Of a stretch of DNA of 64,000 bases, positions 1 to 10,642 are shown piece by piece; position 1 is the stretch's first letter; each line of letters opens with the position of its first letter. The notes beneath the pieces were generated by a model. The model did no database searches and had not been told where the DNA came from. It was given only the letters and a program-made list of their open reading frames with translations. Source of the DNA: Clytia hemisphaerica (Eukaryota > Cnidaria > Hydrozoa > Leptothecata > Clytiidae); contig CACVBU010000971.1 of NCBI GenBank assembly GCA_902728285.1, forward strand, positions 575,614-639,613, given 5' to 3'. The translations under genes were made by a program, and so were the position numbers.

Positions 1-526
1 TCCACAAACGTTTTTATTTTTTTCGACAACCCAATCAAGTGATTGTACCATCAATCGGGTGACTAAAATATCGCCCGATTGAGTGACATCACTCGCTCGG
101 GTTGGCATCACTCGATCGACGCAAAGTGCGGTACTGATTAAGGAAAGCATACAGTATTGGAGAGCTTTTGTTATTTCCTTTCTATCGCATCATACCATAT
201 CATCCGATACGATCAGCTCCATTGATATCCTGTGTGGCCTTCTTGGTAGAAAATTAAAACTATCCATCATGACGCCTGCTTTTAACCATGCAGATCATGG
301 CTTATGATTGAAGCAATTCCCTTTCCATTTTAGCTGTTAACTGGATGCTGGACATATGCTGCCATACGTTGGAGTTCTTGAACGAAATTTGAAATGATAA
401 CAATGTGATAATACTTTGAAAAAACTGCCATCGGAGAAAGAGTATCGTGCTATTTCGATTGATTGACAGAGAACAAATTAAGGTAAACGATCGAAAGAGA
501 CAATCCAACTTGTAATGGTTATAGAT
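1..526. other. No recognisable gene
   Basis: AT-rich non-coding DNA. The first 120 bases carry short imperfect repeats of a CAATCGGGTGAC-like word in both orientations, including a small hairpin around 52-95. Nothing else was recognised. Confidence 0.5.
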
Positions 527-785
527 TACATGATTTTTTTTTAGAAGCATACAAAAATCCGAAAACAGGCTCAGAGATGCTTAGGTAGAAAGCTTGATAA
601 GGCTGAAAAAAATGCTCGAGTGTATGCTTAAATCTAAAGCGTAAATTTAGGAAATGCTGAAAATCCGTGAAATTCCAGCCAAAAAAGCCAAAATCAGGCT
701 CAAGCAATGCTTGCCATATGCTTAATTTTTCCCCATATCTGAGTCTAGATATGCTTATAAGTGCAATGCTTATAAAAAACATGTA
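527..785. mobile_element. MITE-A copy 1 (GTACATG family)
   Basis: A 259 bp non-coding element. Its left end is TACATG followed by a T-run and AGAAGCATA. Its right end is TGCTTATAAAAAACATGTA, the approximate inverse. The interior is peppered with AAGCATA/TATGCTTA words. A second member at 15887-16262 has the same ends and the same internal words, which makes a mobile family more likely than a chance hairpin. No clear target duplication was found. Confidence 0.55.
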
Positions 786-3700
786 TTCTGCTTTCATTGA
801 AACTTTAACTTGGGTATTAAAGACTGATCGACAATTCAACGCAGACTATTTCATGAAGGAAGTAATGCATCATAAACTCTCGACGCCTGGATATTTTTCA
901 ATTTATTGTACTCTTATCAATATAATTCTATGATTATTTTGTAAAAATACATGGAAAAGATAAACCTTAATTAGTCTAACCGAAAATAGACCCTTAGAGA
1001 GGTAAAATTTTCTTTTTTTGGGAATCCTTGGAAAGACCTTTCGCTAAATTTTGGTAGATTTTCCCCAAAATTTTGGTTGATTCTCACCAAGTTTTGTTCG
1101 AGATTTCTGGGAATTTTGACCCTTTCTGAGGGAAAATCTTGATTCTCGTGATTTTAGAACCTCTTCTTCAGAGACTAACTTATAAATCTACACCCCATTC
1201 GAGAGACTTTTGAGGTGTGAAAAAAGATATCCGTATGGCTGTCCTATCCTTGATCCTGTTTTGATCAAGTGCACCCGGTGGGCTCTTTTTGCTATGCTAT
1301 CAAAATGTTCGAATAGTGCCTTCAAAATTCCCAATATCCAGAACATTCGGATTTGGAGAATTCAAATAGACTTTTAAAGTAGTGTTTTCTCCGCAGAAGG
1401 GCCTATTGCGAACTTTCTACTTGATTTTCGACCTTTGAATAAGTACGTCTGTGATAGATTCTCATGGCGTTATACTCTGCAACTATCGTCACTTGAAGGA
1501 CTACCAAATGCCTGAGCCAAGAGTGCTATATTTTCACCTCTTTTCGAGCTGGAAATACAGTGCCGTTCCCATTAAATACTGTAATCATTCTAGGCAATTT
1601 TGGGACAGTTACTTTTGCATTTTTATTTCCAGCTGGAAATAGAGAGCCGTTCCTATAAATTTGTAAATCTGCTCGTGGCAAATGTGAACGGCTATTTTAA
1701 GGAAAAGGTTGAAACTTTTTTTTTGAGAGCTAATCCCGTGGAATTTGTCCCATTTTCCAGGCATATTTTTATTTTCCAGCTGGAAATTTAGAGCCGTTCC
1801 GGACAACCTGATTATGTTCATTTTATAGAAATTTTCTCCTGGCTGGCAAAAGGGAACGGCTTTTTCGTGTTTTTGCCTCGGTGGCTGCTTCTGAACCTGC
1901 TTGTAAGAATATTCAATTTTAAGCCATACTTGATCACTTTTATTGAATTAAATAATGTGCATTACTGCAAAAATGTTATGTGATTCTTATTTGGTTTTAA
2001 TTGAACCTTTAAGCTGGTAAGATTCTGGGAGAAATTGTGGTTTTATTGAAAAACCACACATTTTCACTAAGGTTTATAGGTAGAGAGAATATATGTGACT
2101 CCCCAAGCGATTTTAAGTACCTGAAAAGCCGATCGGCCTAAGTACCGCACTTTCTTTTACCGGTCCCGTACCGGTTTTCTACCCGCTTAGGCCGTTCGGT
2201 CAATATCACTTCTGAAAGCGGCTTTGAAGCGGTCTTAGCGGCTTTTTCAATCGGCCAAAATACCGGGTCCCTTTCTTTTGCTGGCCGCTTTTAATCTTTT
2301 TCGGTTGCCGGCATAATGTATAGCCTCGCTTTCGAAAATTGTAGTCCAAGCAGGACCGAAAAGAAAGGAAAAAAACAGAAAAGTAAGTGCTAGGGGAGAC
2401 ATTTCCCTTAAAATGTTTTGGATTGGTTTTCTACAAATATCAAAGTGCTTTATTTTTTGTGAATCAGGAGTCTTAAAACTTTTGTTTATATTGTGATGTT
2501 TTTGAATCTTCAAAAATGATATATTTTTGTGTTGATTAGGAATCTTTAAAACTTTTTTTCTGCCTTAGTCTTTTAAAGAATGAAAATGATAAGTGGCTAT
2601 AAAACTAGAAGGATTTTTTTCTCTGTCCTTTTATTTTACACAGTTGTGTAGTTACGTATAGCTATCATATATTCTATCCATTTGAGTTGGGAGAAAAAGT
2701 TTTGTATTGAGAGGTAAATGTTGTCAATAACACTTGACGTACCGTGCGTGAGTGGTCCTAAATCCGACAGCCCTGCCTAATTCCGACCCCCCAAATAAAG
2801 GTTATGAAAATAAATTCTATGTTTACAAACACTCCTTCTCCAAGTTGAACGATAAACTATTGCAAGAATTCTCAAAACATCTAACAAAATGGCTATAATG
2901 TCAAAATGTCAATAATGTAAACATAAAAAAATTATGTTTCGTATAAGAAGCAATTATTGTTAATTATTTGGTTCAACTGGTTAACTGTATCAAATTTCTC
3001 AGTTTAGTTGACACTTTGGTATTTTCGTTGCGTCACAGCAAAAGGTTTTCTCATAAATTGAAGAAACGCGCGCGGAACGTAATTTCTTTTTGAAGCTACC
3101 AAAGCACCTTGAAATGAGCGGTTTTCATTTTCAAATTTTGTGATTTTTGCCAAATTAAAGTCATAGCTAAAATTTTGAGAATGTCAATTCATGGAAATAG
3201 TTGTTTAGGAGATTGCGGCAGTCTTTTGAATAACTGATTACTCCAGCAGAAATTTTTTTAATGATAACGTCATCACATCGATTTGTCTCTTACAACACAG
3301 CTGTTACCTAGAGATAGAATAAGTTATCCATTTTACTGGCTGAGTGAAAGTAATGTATGAGGAGAAACTTGGAGTAATTTATTCAATAGATGGCCGCGTT
3401 ATGAATTTCAATTTCAATATTCCCTTCTATTTAACTGAAATTTGTCACTGTTGCATTTGAAACGTCCATATGCCTGCAGAACTAGATTTGTGGATTAAGT
3501 CCAAAAAAATTAGAAAAATTAAGCTTCAAAATCTTTCATATTTTTATGAGAATAAGAAAATACCTGTCACAGCTAAATTTGGTGTGTCCAGCTATCATAA
3601 AGCTGTATTCAATTTTCTCATGAAAACCGTTCAAAATACGCCACATCAGATACCAAAGGAATGGATAGTTTTTGTTCTGCCCTAACATTAAATTAATATA

Positions 3701-3925
3701 GCCTCATGAAGTGGATTTATTTTGATGGGTATCAAAATTTGGATTGATTCATGAGGTAAAATGTTATTGGATTCAGTTTTTAGCAATTTCAATATTTTTC
3801 AAAGTAAGGAAAATAGGCCAAATAAATCTAAATAACTTTTTCGACCTTATTGTATTTGAAGCTTGATATTTTGAAAATCTAAAGAACTAAATATTGGAAT
3901 TGGAATTTTATTCGCATTATTATAC
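786..3925. other. Non-coding stretch without recognised gene
   Basis: No reading frame here resembles a known family and none is supported by splice signals. It holds the short direct repeats listed at 1541-1800 and some GC-rich scrambled words around 2130-2300 (GCGGCTTT, CCGGT). An open frame at 3470-3685 on the plus strand encodes 71 residues but matches nothing I recognise. Confidence 0.4.
1541..1800 (+). repeat. Three spaced direct repeats around AGCTGGAAAT...GCCGTTCC
   Basis: Three copies of a roughly 30-40 bp word start near 1543, 1625 and 1771. Each has a (C)AGCTGGAAAT core followed by an AGAGCCGTTCC-like tail. The last two also share a preceding TTTTTATTTCCAG-like stretch that makes a small palindrome (TTTCCAGCTGGAAA). 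Spacing is irregular (about 85 and 145 bp), so this is not a simple tandem array. Function unknown. Confidence 0.5.
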
Positions 3926-5604
3926 CTGAACAATTATCAGCATGTAAATAAGCATCAGTTTCCCCCATCCCATAAGTTTCTAAAAAGTGATGAAGGTAGC
4001 TGATGGTAGCGTTGGCACCCTTGCCTGTTGTACAAATCTCATCAATAAGATAATTATACTGCAGATTTATGCCGTCATTGCATATCCCAAATATCCCACA
4101 TTTCCTTGGGGTCTTGAAGAAAATCGGGCCCGGCTGAAGTGGGTTGTATGGGTAATGGGTTTGCTGGGCATAATCCCAGCTGTAATGGGCCAGGCCTTTG
4201 AATGAGCAAGGTTCGTGTTTTTCAAAGGCATCTTCAAAGTTTGCTGCCTGTCTTCTTGCTTCTTCCACCTTGATGAGAAAAAAATATTTGAATTTAAATT
4301 GTTTTTCGTACTTAATTATTGCATATTAGGATAAATTAACAGTTCTGTTTTGTATTAGATTGTGGGTGCTCTAACTATAATTTTTTTTAAATTGGTACTG
4401 TAATTCATTTTTCAAATTTCTATTTTAAAACTTTTTTGATAAAAAACGCCCCTCCCTCTCTCTAAAGAATGCTTTTATGAAAACCTTAGAAATCAAGTAT
4501 TCAAAGTACTATTGAAGGTGGTTTTGTCGAATGACAGGCCATTATGTCCTATTTGGTCTTGAATTCTAGGGGTTATTTTGGAAAAATTCAAAAGAAAACT
4601 AAACGTGAATCGGCCTCTTATTCAGGCCGTTTTCTTTTTCCTATAGTAAAGCAATAGAGAGAGCATAAGTAAATTACGTCATTCAAACAATGGACGGACG
4701 CTTTGGCTTAACCCCATTCCCCCTTCACGCACTGCGATATATGGATGGTTTTCCCCTCTTGCTAGTGACCCCTTGCGTTTCATTACAAGAAATAAAATAA
4801 TACCTGAGCCCGATAATACCGAGCCTCTTGAGTTGCTTCTATAATGTGGGTGGTTTGCTCATCCTGGGCTTTGTCGTGGTCTTCTTCATTGTTATCCTCA
4901 TTGTCATTCAAATGAGACCGACCGCAAGAGTCGCTCGTTGCCTTGTTGGCACACCCAGCAAAGATCACCCATTGGTTTTGTGATAAGAACATTCGGTAGC
5001 TGCGTCTTCCATAAATGACCAAACGAACTTAGTCCAAGAAAATCAAAATTGTTCTCAATGCACAATTCCTTGTACTATTTGTAAACACTCTCTTTTGTTT
5101 CGAACGACGGGATGAGAAGAAGTTTGGCGTCACTGTCACGGTAATTTGGTACACGGCCGGGGAGAGAGATAGCGTTCGCCAGTGCATAATTTTCTATGAA
5201 ATTCCTGGCCCTCTCTGTACTAACCAGATCAATTAAGTTATGAGGCAGTCTCTTTGAATTTCCGTGAACGCGTGGGGTGGGACCATTTTCATCAAAATGT
5301 TGCAGATAGCGGAATAAAGTGTCTTTGAAACAGTGTACAAAAAGAGAAACGTCTTACAACAAACATGTACCCCGCAGATAGAAAATTGTATTTTGTCACC
5401 AGTCTTGGGCTTTTGGGTAAAAAGAAAGCCCATTATCGCCATATCACGTTCCTTATCCTCAAGCTCCAGCATATCATTCCTTATTTGCTTAGCATCATCC
5501 TTTGTAAAGCTTAAGTAACAGTTTTGCTTACAAGAGCAACCTTCCCTGAAAAACTTTTCAACTCTTTCATCTTCCGAAATATCTACTTGACGCTGTCCAG
5601 ACAT
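3926..5604 (-). pseudogene. DUF7869-like multi-copy invertebrate gene, broken
   Basis: On the minus strand an N-terminal exon runs from an ATG near 5604 to a GT donor at 4804/4803, and a second exon runs from 4268 (after an AG acceptor) to a donor at 3926/3925. The translation shows family signatures I recall from large cnidarian and other invertebrate families: a Cys-rich start (REGCSCKQNC), CCKTFLFLY, PRVHGNSKRLPH (other frame), LPGRVPNY, a DLCWVCQQ motif, HYSWDYAQQTHYP, GPIFFKTPRKCGIFG, and the start of the HADNCSG acidic motif, after which the exon splices out. The reading frame shifts near 5290 and again near 4900, and there is an in-frame TAG near 5085. No downstream exon with the rest of the acidic motif was found. 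I infer a decayed copy of a transposase-like (DUF7869) gene; the DUF name is from memory. Confidence 0.6.
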
Positions 5605-6217
5605 GTTGATGTAAACGAGATCAGCTATCAATTAGGTGAGGATCTTAAATAGGGTGGGTGAAATAGTTCGAACGTGAAAGGAAAACAACAATAGTCTATC
5701 TGTGAAGTTGTAGTTCTTTTAACTACCTTTACCCATTGAGGATTTTAATTAGTTTACTTAAGTTTCTGTATCCAGCCTACTGAACTTGTGGAATTTCTGA
5801 TTAAAATTTAAATATGTAAGATGGAAAAGACATGGAGGTAGAAAGAAGATTTAATTTAAATAGGGATTAAGAGGGTTTTAGAAGATTATTGATTTTAATA
5901 TTATTATTTATTTGAGGTTAAGAAGAAGCATGTATTTTATGAAATATCTATTTAATAAAAGAAAAGAAAGGTATGTATATTATACATATATATGGTTTAT
6001 AATATTAACTTAATTGGTTAAAATGTTTACTATAACGTAACGGTGTACTAAAAGTACATATAAAATGTTTTTGGTGGAAAAAACTTGTGCCTCTATGACT
6101 TAAAAAGTATTACTAGAACGTAATAAAAGTGAATGCTTGAAAATGCATATTAAAGTGCATAATAAGAAATAAGGACTAACTTTTATGAGTTAATCAAGAT
6201 TATGAAAATAAAGGAAC
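5605..6217. other. AT-rich spacer
   Basis: AT-rich sequence between the broken DUF7869-like gene and the LINE/tRNA-like region. No gene or repeat recognised. Confidence 0.4.
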
Positions 6218-8421
6218 GAACCGATAGCGCAGTTGGGAGAGCAATCGCCCGGCAAGCGAGAGGTCGTGGGTTCAATCCCCACTCGATTCGTTACCTTTGA
6301 GAAAACTGGGACGTACATTAGTGCAGGATCCGTCGATTCATTACCCATAAGTAATACGCACTTGATTTCACAAAGGAATAAATATTTTGTATAAGATAAA
6401 AGAATAAATTTTTTGTATATGATTGTAAATACAAGAAAAGGAGAAATAAAAGGAGAATAAAAGGAAGTATATGAGAAAAGAAGATAAAGATATATGAAGT
6501 TGTTTATATTTAAAGGATGGTGGAGAACTCCACCACTTTTTGTTAGCCAGTTTTTTGCAAGTGTTTTTAGTCTGTCTTCTATTGATGACACTTTTGATTC
6601 CTGATAAAGGTCTGCGATTCTTGTTCTCATAGGTCTCCCTAATATTATCCTCAGAGCTTGATTTTGAATTTTCTCCATTCTGTATAGTTGGGCTTTAGAG
6701 ATACTTAATAAACAAATATGTGAGTATTCCAGTCTTGATCTTAATAGACTTTTATATAGCATTAACAGTTTGTTCTTTGACATTTGGTATTGGTTTTTAA
6801 GGGTTCTAAGAAAGTTTAATATGTGGTAAGATTTATTAATATTATCAAAAATGTGTGTTATGAGATTTAATTGTTTGTCAAGTTGTAAGCCTAAGAATTT
6901 TATTTTATTATCTTTTTTGAGTCTAACATTTCTGACCCAGATTGACATTTTACTTGTACCAAAATTTATGTGTTTAGTTTTGTCCATATTTACCACTAAG
7001 CCCAATTTGCTAAACCAGTCAAATAAGATCTCAACATATTCATCTAGTTCAGAAGCATAGGCTTTCTTGTATCTTTCCCAAGTAGCAAGGTCGTCTGCGA
7101 ATTGAGACATTTTAATTTTATTATTTACTGGTTTAGGTATGTCACTGACAAAGAGAGAAAAAAGAATGGGTGATAGGATGGAGCCTTGTGGTACTCCTGC
7201 CTTCAAAGAAAAAGTGTCAGATTTAAAATGGGAGTAATTTATGTATGCTTTCCTATCCTTTAAGTAGCTATGTAGGATATATAAAAGATATTTAGGGATT
7301 CCAAGAGTGTTTAGTTTAAATAGAAGAAGAGAGTAATTTATTTTATCGAAGGCTTTCTCGAAATCTACAAACACAGCATGCATTCTTTCACCTTTTATTT
7401 TTGCTTCTTGAAAGTCATTTAATAAAAGGAAAAGGTTATCTACAGTACTTCTTTTATTTCTGAAGCCAGACTGTTCCCTATTTATAATATTATTTTCCTC
7501 AGCCCAACTATTAATTCTATTAGCCAAGATTTTTTCAAAAATTTTACATATGGCAGGTAAAAGGCTTATAGCTCTGTGGTCGGAAATTTTCTTGGTGTTT
7601 TTTACTTCAGGAATCATTGTAATTTTGGCTGTTTTTAATGTATCTGGAAAAATGGAATTGTTTAACCAGTCATTAAAAAGTGAAGAAAGTGTGGAAAGAA
7701 GTTTATTTTGTATGGCATCATGACCTGGTGCTTTGTGGGTTTTTAGACTTTTAAGAACATAAGCTACTTCTTGTTCTGTTATTTTTTCATCTATTTCGTG
7801 CCTGGTTAATAATGGGTCTAACATGTCGTAGATTGAGTGTCGTTCTCTTCTGTGGAATTGAGTGTTTTCGAACCAGTGGTCAACTACGTACTTATGTCTT
7901 CTATCATTTGATAGGTTAGGCTGAAAGATACTTTCTTGTCTTTCTTTAAAGGCATCTGCAATGTCTTGTTTGTTTTTAATCTTGGAGCCGTCATCTTTAG
8001 TAAAAATTTGGTCTTCATGTTGAGTGTTTATTTTCTCACCATCTAAAATCGTTTTGATATAATTCCAAGTCTTTTTGGTGGTTTCCCTTTCGTTCATCCT
8101 CTTTTTGATTAAATTAAATCTCTTATCGTTACTCTTTTGAATTTCAGTTTTGATTTGCCTGTTTAATTCTGTTTTCCTGTTTCTAAGAAAATTATTGTTT
8201 TTATATTTTCTTAGCAGGTTGATAGTACTTCTTCTTTCTTTGATTAATTTTCTCCATTCCATGGACATTCCCTGGTTTTTGTTAGGTATGTTCTTAAATG
8301 GGACATGTTTATCAATTTCTCGGAGAATATTCATTAATTTATTAGTTTTTTCTTCTACTTTTTTAGTACCAAAGACTTTCTCACAAGAGAATTGATTTAT
8401 GATTCTGGATGCTGTGTCCAT
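6190..8421 (-). pseudogene. LINE reverse transcriptase (ORF2 C-terminal part)
   Basis: A 743-residue open frame holding the RT of the same LINE. Visible motifs in order: LLPAICKIFEKIL near residue 290, VFVDFEKAFDKINY near 350, AGVPQGSILSPILF near 415, and the catalytic FADD box in MSQFADDLATW near 447. These place it in the Jockey/I group. After a thumb-like region the frame runs into AT-rich DNA and then through the antisense of the tRNA-like sequence, so the last ~100 residues are unlikely to be genuine. The frame itself is open, but it is separated from its endonuclease by a frameshift, so the element is inactive. Confidence 0.8.
6218..6290 (+). tRNA. tRNA-like sequence, apparent Ala (GGC); probably tRNA-derived, not functional
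   Basis: Seventy-three bases fit a tRNA cloverleaf: acceptor GAACCGA/TCGATTC, D arm GCGC-AGTTGGGA-GAGC, anticodon arm ATCGC-CCGGCAA-GCGAG with GGC at 6251-6253, and T arm GTGGG-TTCAATC-CCCAC. The pol III A-box-like TAGCGCAGTTGG and B box GGTTCAATCCC are good. Against function: a C-A mismatch in the acceptor, G-A in the D stem, A-G in the anticodon stem, and C instead of the near-universal U at position 33. It lies antisense to the 3' end of the LINE at 6.3-10.2 kb, whose open frame reads through it. It may be a SINE head or part of that LINE's tail. Confidence 0.5.
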
Positions 8422-8519
8422 GTTTAATTTGTGATATAATTTAACAAATTTAGATTTTTTAGGAGCAGAAGGATCAAAGAAAGAGAAAGAAACAGGTAAA
8501 TGGTCAGAGCCGATGGATT

Positions 8520-9131
8520 TTAAGAAGTAATATCATTAATTTGGAAAAATCTGTCTGGAGAAGTAACTATTTGTTGGATAACTTCTTTAAATTCACCTTT
8601 CTTAGTTTTATAGTTTGGTGGCATCATGTATGTCTCGAAATCGTTATTATCAAATAGTTCTCTGAAGGTTGTACCTCTAGAGTTTGTTTTAAGACTACCC
8701 CAAGAGTGGTGTTTGGAATTTAGGTCTCCAACGATTATTGAATTAGGAAGAAAGAGAAGTTTTAAAGTTTCTGGATTAGCTGTGAAAGTTGGTGGAAAGT
8801 AACAACAGCAAAGATTGAAAATTTTTTGCATGTTTTGAGAGTCTGGGAAGATTTTAATTAATAGTATTTGGAATTTCCTTATGTGATCATGGGCTATGTC
8901 TTCTCTTGATAAAATTGCTGTACCCCCTCCATAGGATCTTAAAGTCCTTCTGTCCTTTCTGTTTTTCATTATAGATGTGTATCCTTTAATGTTGATGTTT
9001 TCTTTATTTATCAGTTTTGTTTCAATAAGACAGACAATGTCAGGTCTTTCCTCTGTTAAAAGTGTTTTCAGGTCTTGTTTTTTAGATTTATATCCATTGA
9101 AGTTTAATTGGATTATTTTTAGGGTCATCAT
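8520..9131 (-). pseudogene. LINE endonuclease domain (APE-like)
   Basis: The start of ORF2, beginning at ATG 9131, which overlaps the ORF1 stop (TAATG). It shows APE-type endonuclease signatures: LNFNGYKSKKQDL, ERPDIVCLIETKL with the catalytic Glu, YGGGTAIL, and GDLNSKHHSWGS. The frame closes near 8520, but the catalytic SDH motif (GSDHLPVSF) continues in another frame just downstream, around 8470-8515. One frameshift therefore cuts the endonuclease from the reverse transcriptase. Confidence 0.75.
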
Positions 9132-10229
9132 TATGGCGAAGAAGAAGTAATTGGGGATTCTTGGATTAGTAGAGAGGTTGTTTCTAGTTCTTCTATTGAC
9201 TGCATGAAAGTTTCTTTATTGAAGTTGCTATTATGTCTTTTTAGGATGGATTGAATGTGGAAACAGATTTCTAGGTGGGTTGTCATTTTCTGTTGTTCGA
9301 TGGCATAGCAAATTTCAAAGAGGATTAAAGAGAAAGATTCAAGGTTTACAGATTTTTGGGAAAGAGATAGGATTTCAGAAGAGAGTTCAGAAGAAAGGAT
9401 TTCTTTGGTGACATAGTTGTCTTTTATGTCTTCTAGGTGTTCAAAAATGATTTTGTTTTGATTTTCAACTTTTTCTAGTCGTGAAGATATTGAGTTGATT
9501 ACATTGTTTACTTTCGTGACACTTTTCTCGAGAGTTGAAAATTTTGCAAAGAGAGTTTCCGTGTTTACTGTGATTTTTTCCAGAAGAGTGGCTAATTCTG
9601 TTACTTGGGATTTGACTAGACCCATTCCTTCTGTACAGCTATTGACACTGGTTTTTAATGATTCAGATTCTTTGCCAAAGTTTGCAACCTGTGCATGTGA
9701 TTTTTCTAGTTGACAATATGAACTTTTTACTTCTTTGACAGAGTTGTTTATGGCTGAAATTTTGGAAGATCTTTGTCTGTCTTGTGTTGTGATGGTAGCT
9801 TTCCCCACTAGGCTCTTGTAAATGGAGCAACCTCTATAAAAGGAAGAATGGTTTTTCCCACAGTTAGCACACTTTTTTTGATTGCATTTTTTTCTGCATT
9901 CTTCTTTTCCACACCAGCTACACAAGGAGTTTTTTGTTTACAAGTGGATTGTACATGGCCAAACTTCAGACACTTTTTACATTGAATGATGTAATTTTCA
10001 ATGGGGTCATATTTTCTAACAAAATGTTTGCTTATCTTGTTATTGGCTTTGATGGTGAGTGGAAATTCTTCTTCTATGTCTCCTTTTAGGACTTTGAAAA
10101 CAACAAGATTACCTTCTCTTCTAAGATTATATACCTTTTTAACATAATATTCCAGATGGTCAAAGATTAATTGGAGAGAGATAGGTGGGCCAGTTTCTGG
10201 TTCCATGGCTAATTTATTGATACAAAAAC
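9129..10229 (-). pseudogene. LINE ORF1, gag-like with zinc knuckles
   Basis: Encodes the nucleic-acid-binding protein of a Jockey-like LINE. The upstream part has a domain ending in a CX2CX4HX4C knuckle (CKKCLKFGHVQSTC). A frameshift around 9900-9950 then moves the frame to a second Cys-rich segment (CSWCGKEEC, then CANCGKNHSSFYRGC), followed by a long helical, probably coiled-coil C-terminus. Tandem knuckles of this pattern are characteristic of Jockey-clade ORF1 proteins. The 5' end is missing: the open frame runs into repeat R without a credible ATG. The stop codon overlaps the next start as TAATG at 9129-9133. Confidence 0.7.
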
Positions 10230-10642
10230 TATCAATCGTAAAGGGGGTTACGCACGGAGAACGAGTCTCGTGTTCGCAAAGCGAAAGGGATTCTACAGAC
10301 GCCCCAAACCCGCCCACCAGTTATGTTAGGCATGTGAATGTTGGGGCTATTCGTATCATAAGTGGGGTGTCTGGCTAAAAAGAATCTCGTATTTTTTTTT
10401 GAATTGAGTATGACAGGTAATATAGCTTAGGCCCATTAGATCATAATTTTGAGTTTCAACCAATCAGATCGATTTGATTAAGGGATTTTTAAATTGTAAG
10501 AACGATAATAACAGGTTTTGATTGATACTGCTATTCGACCGCCAAATTTTTCAAATCGCGACTAAAAAAAGTCAAAAAGTGTGAAATTGATTTTTTTTTA
10601 CATTTTAGAATAGATTTAAATTCTTCTTAAATAATTTGAATA
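10230..10642 (+). repeat. Repeat R, copy 1
   Basis: A ~410 bp non-coding repeat starting TATCAATCGTAAAGGGG, followed by TTACGCACGGAGAACGAG and GTTCGCAAAGCGAAAGGG, and ending in an AATAATTTGAAT-like tail. It is nearly identical to 13035-13452 over its whole length. Shorter or diverged copies lie at 51094-51113 plus 58283-58420 (split by the Academ-like element) and at 60411-60477. This copy supplies one uninterrupted TTACGCACGG site. No pol III boxes or coding capacity seen; class unknown. Confidence 0.8.

Larger units (their letters stand above)
6291..10229 (-). mobile_element. Jockey/I-like LINE, 5'-truncated and frameshifted
   Basis: A non-LTR retrotransposon on the minus strand with ORF1 (zinc-knuckle gag-like), endonuclease and reverse transcriptase in the usual order. 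Its 5' end butts directly on repeat R at 10230 with no visible start of ORF1, so the copy is 5'-truncated. ORF1 contains a frameshift and a second frameshift near 8515 separates endonuclease from RT. The 3' side ends in AT-rich DNA and the tRNA-like sequence at 6218-6290. The exact 3' end is not resolved. Confidence 0.8.

Noticed and set aside
3470..3685. 71-residue plus-strand frame starting MPAELDLWIK
   Set aside because: No family, no splice support and no conserved motif; chance length in AT-rich DNA.
6218..6290. Functional tRNA-Ala gene
   Set aside because: Mismatches in three stems, C at position 33, and antisense placement in a LINE tail make function unlikely; kept only as tRNA-like.
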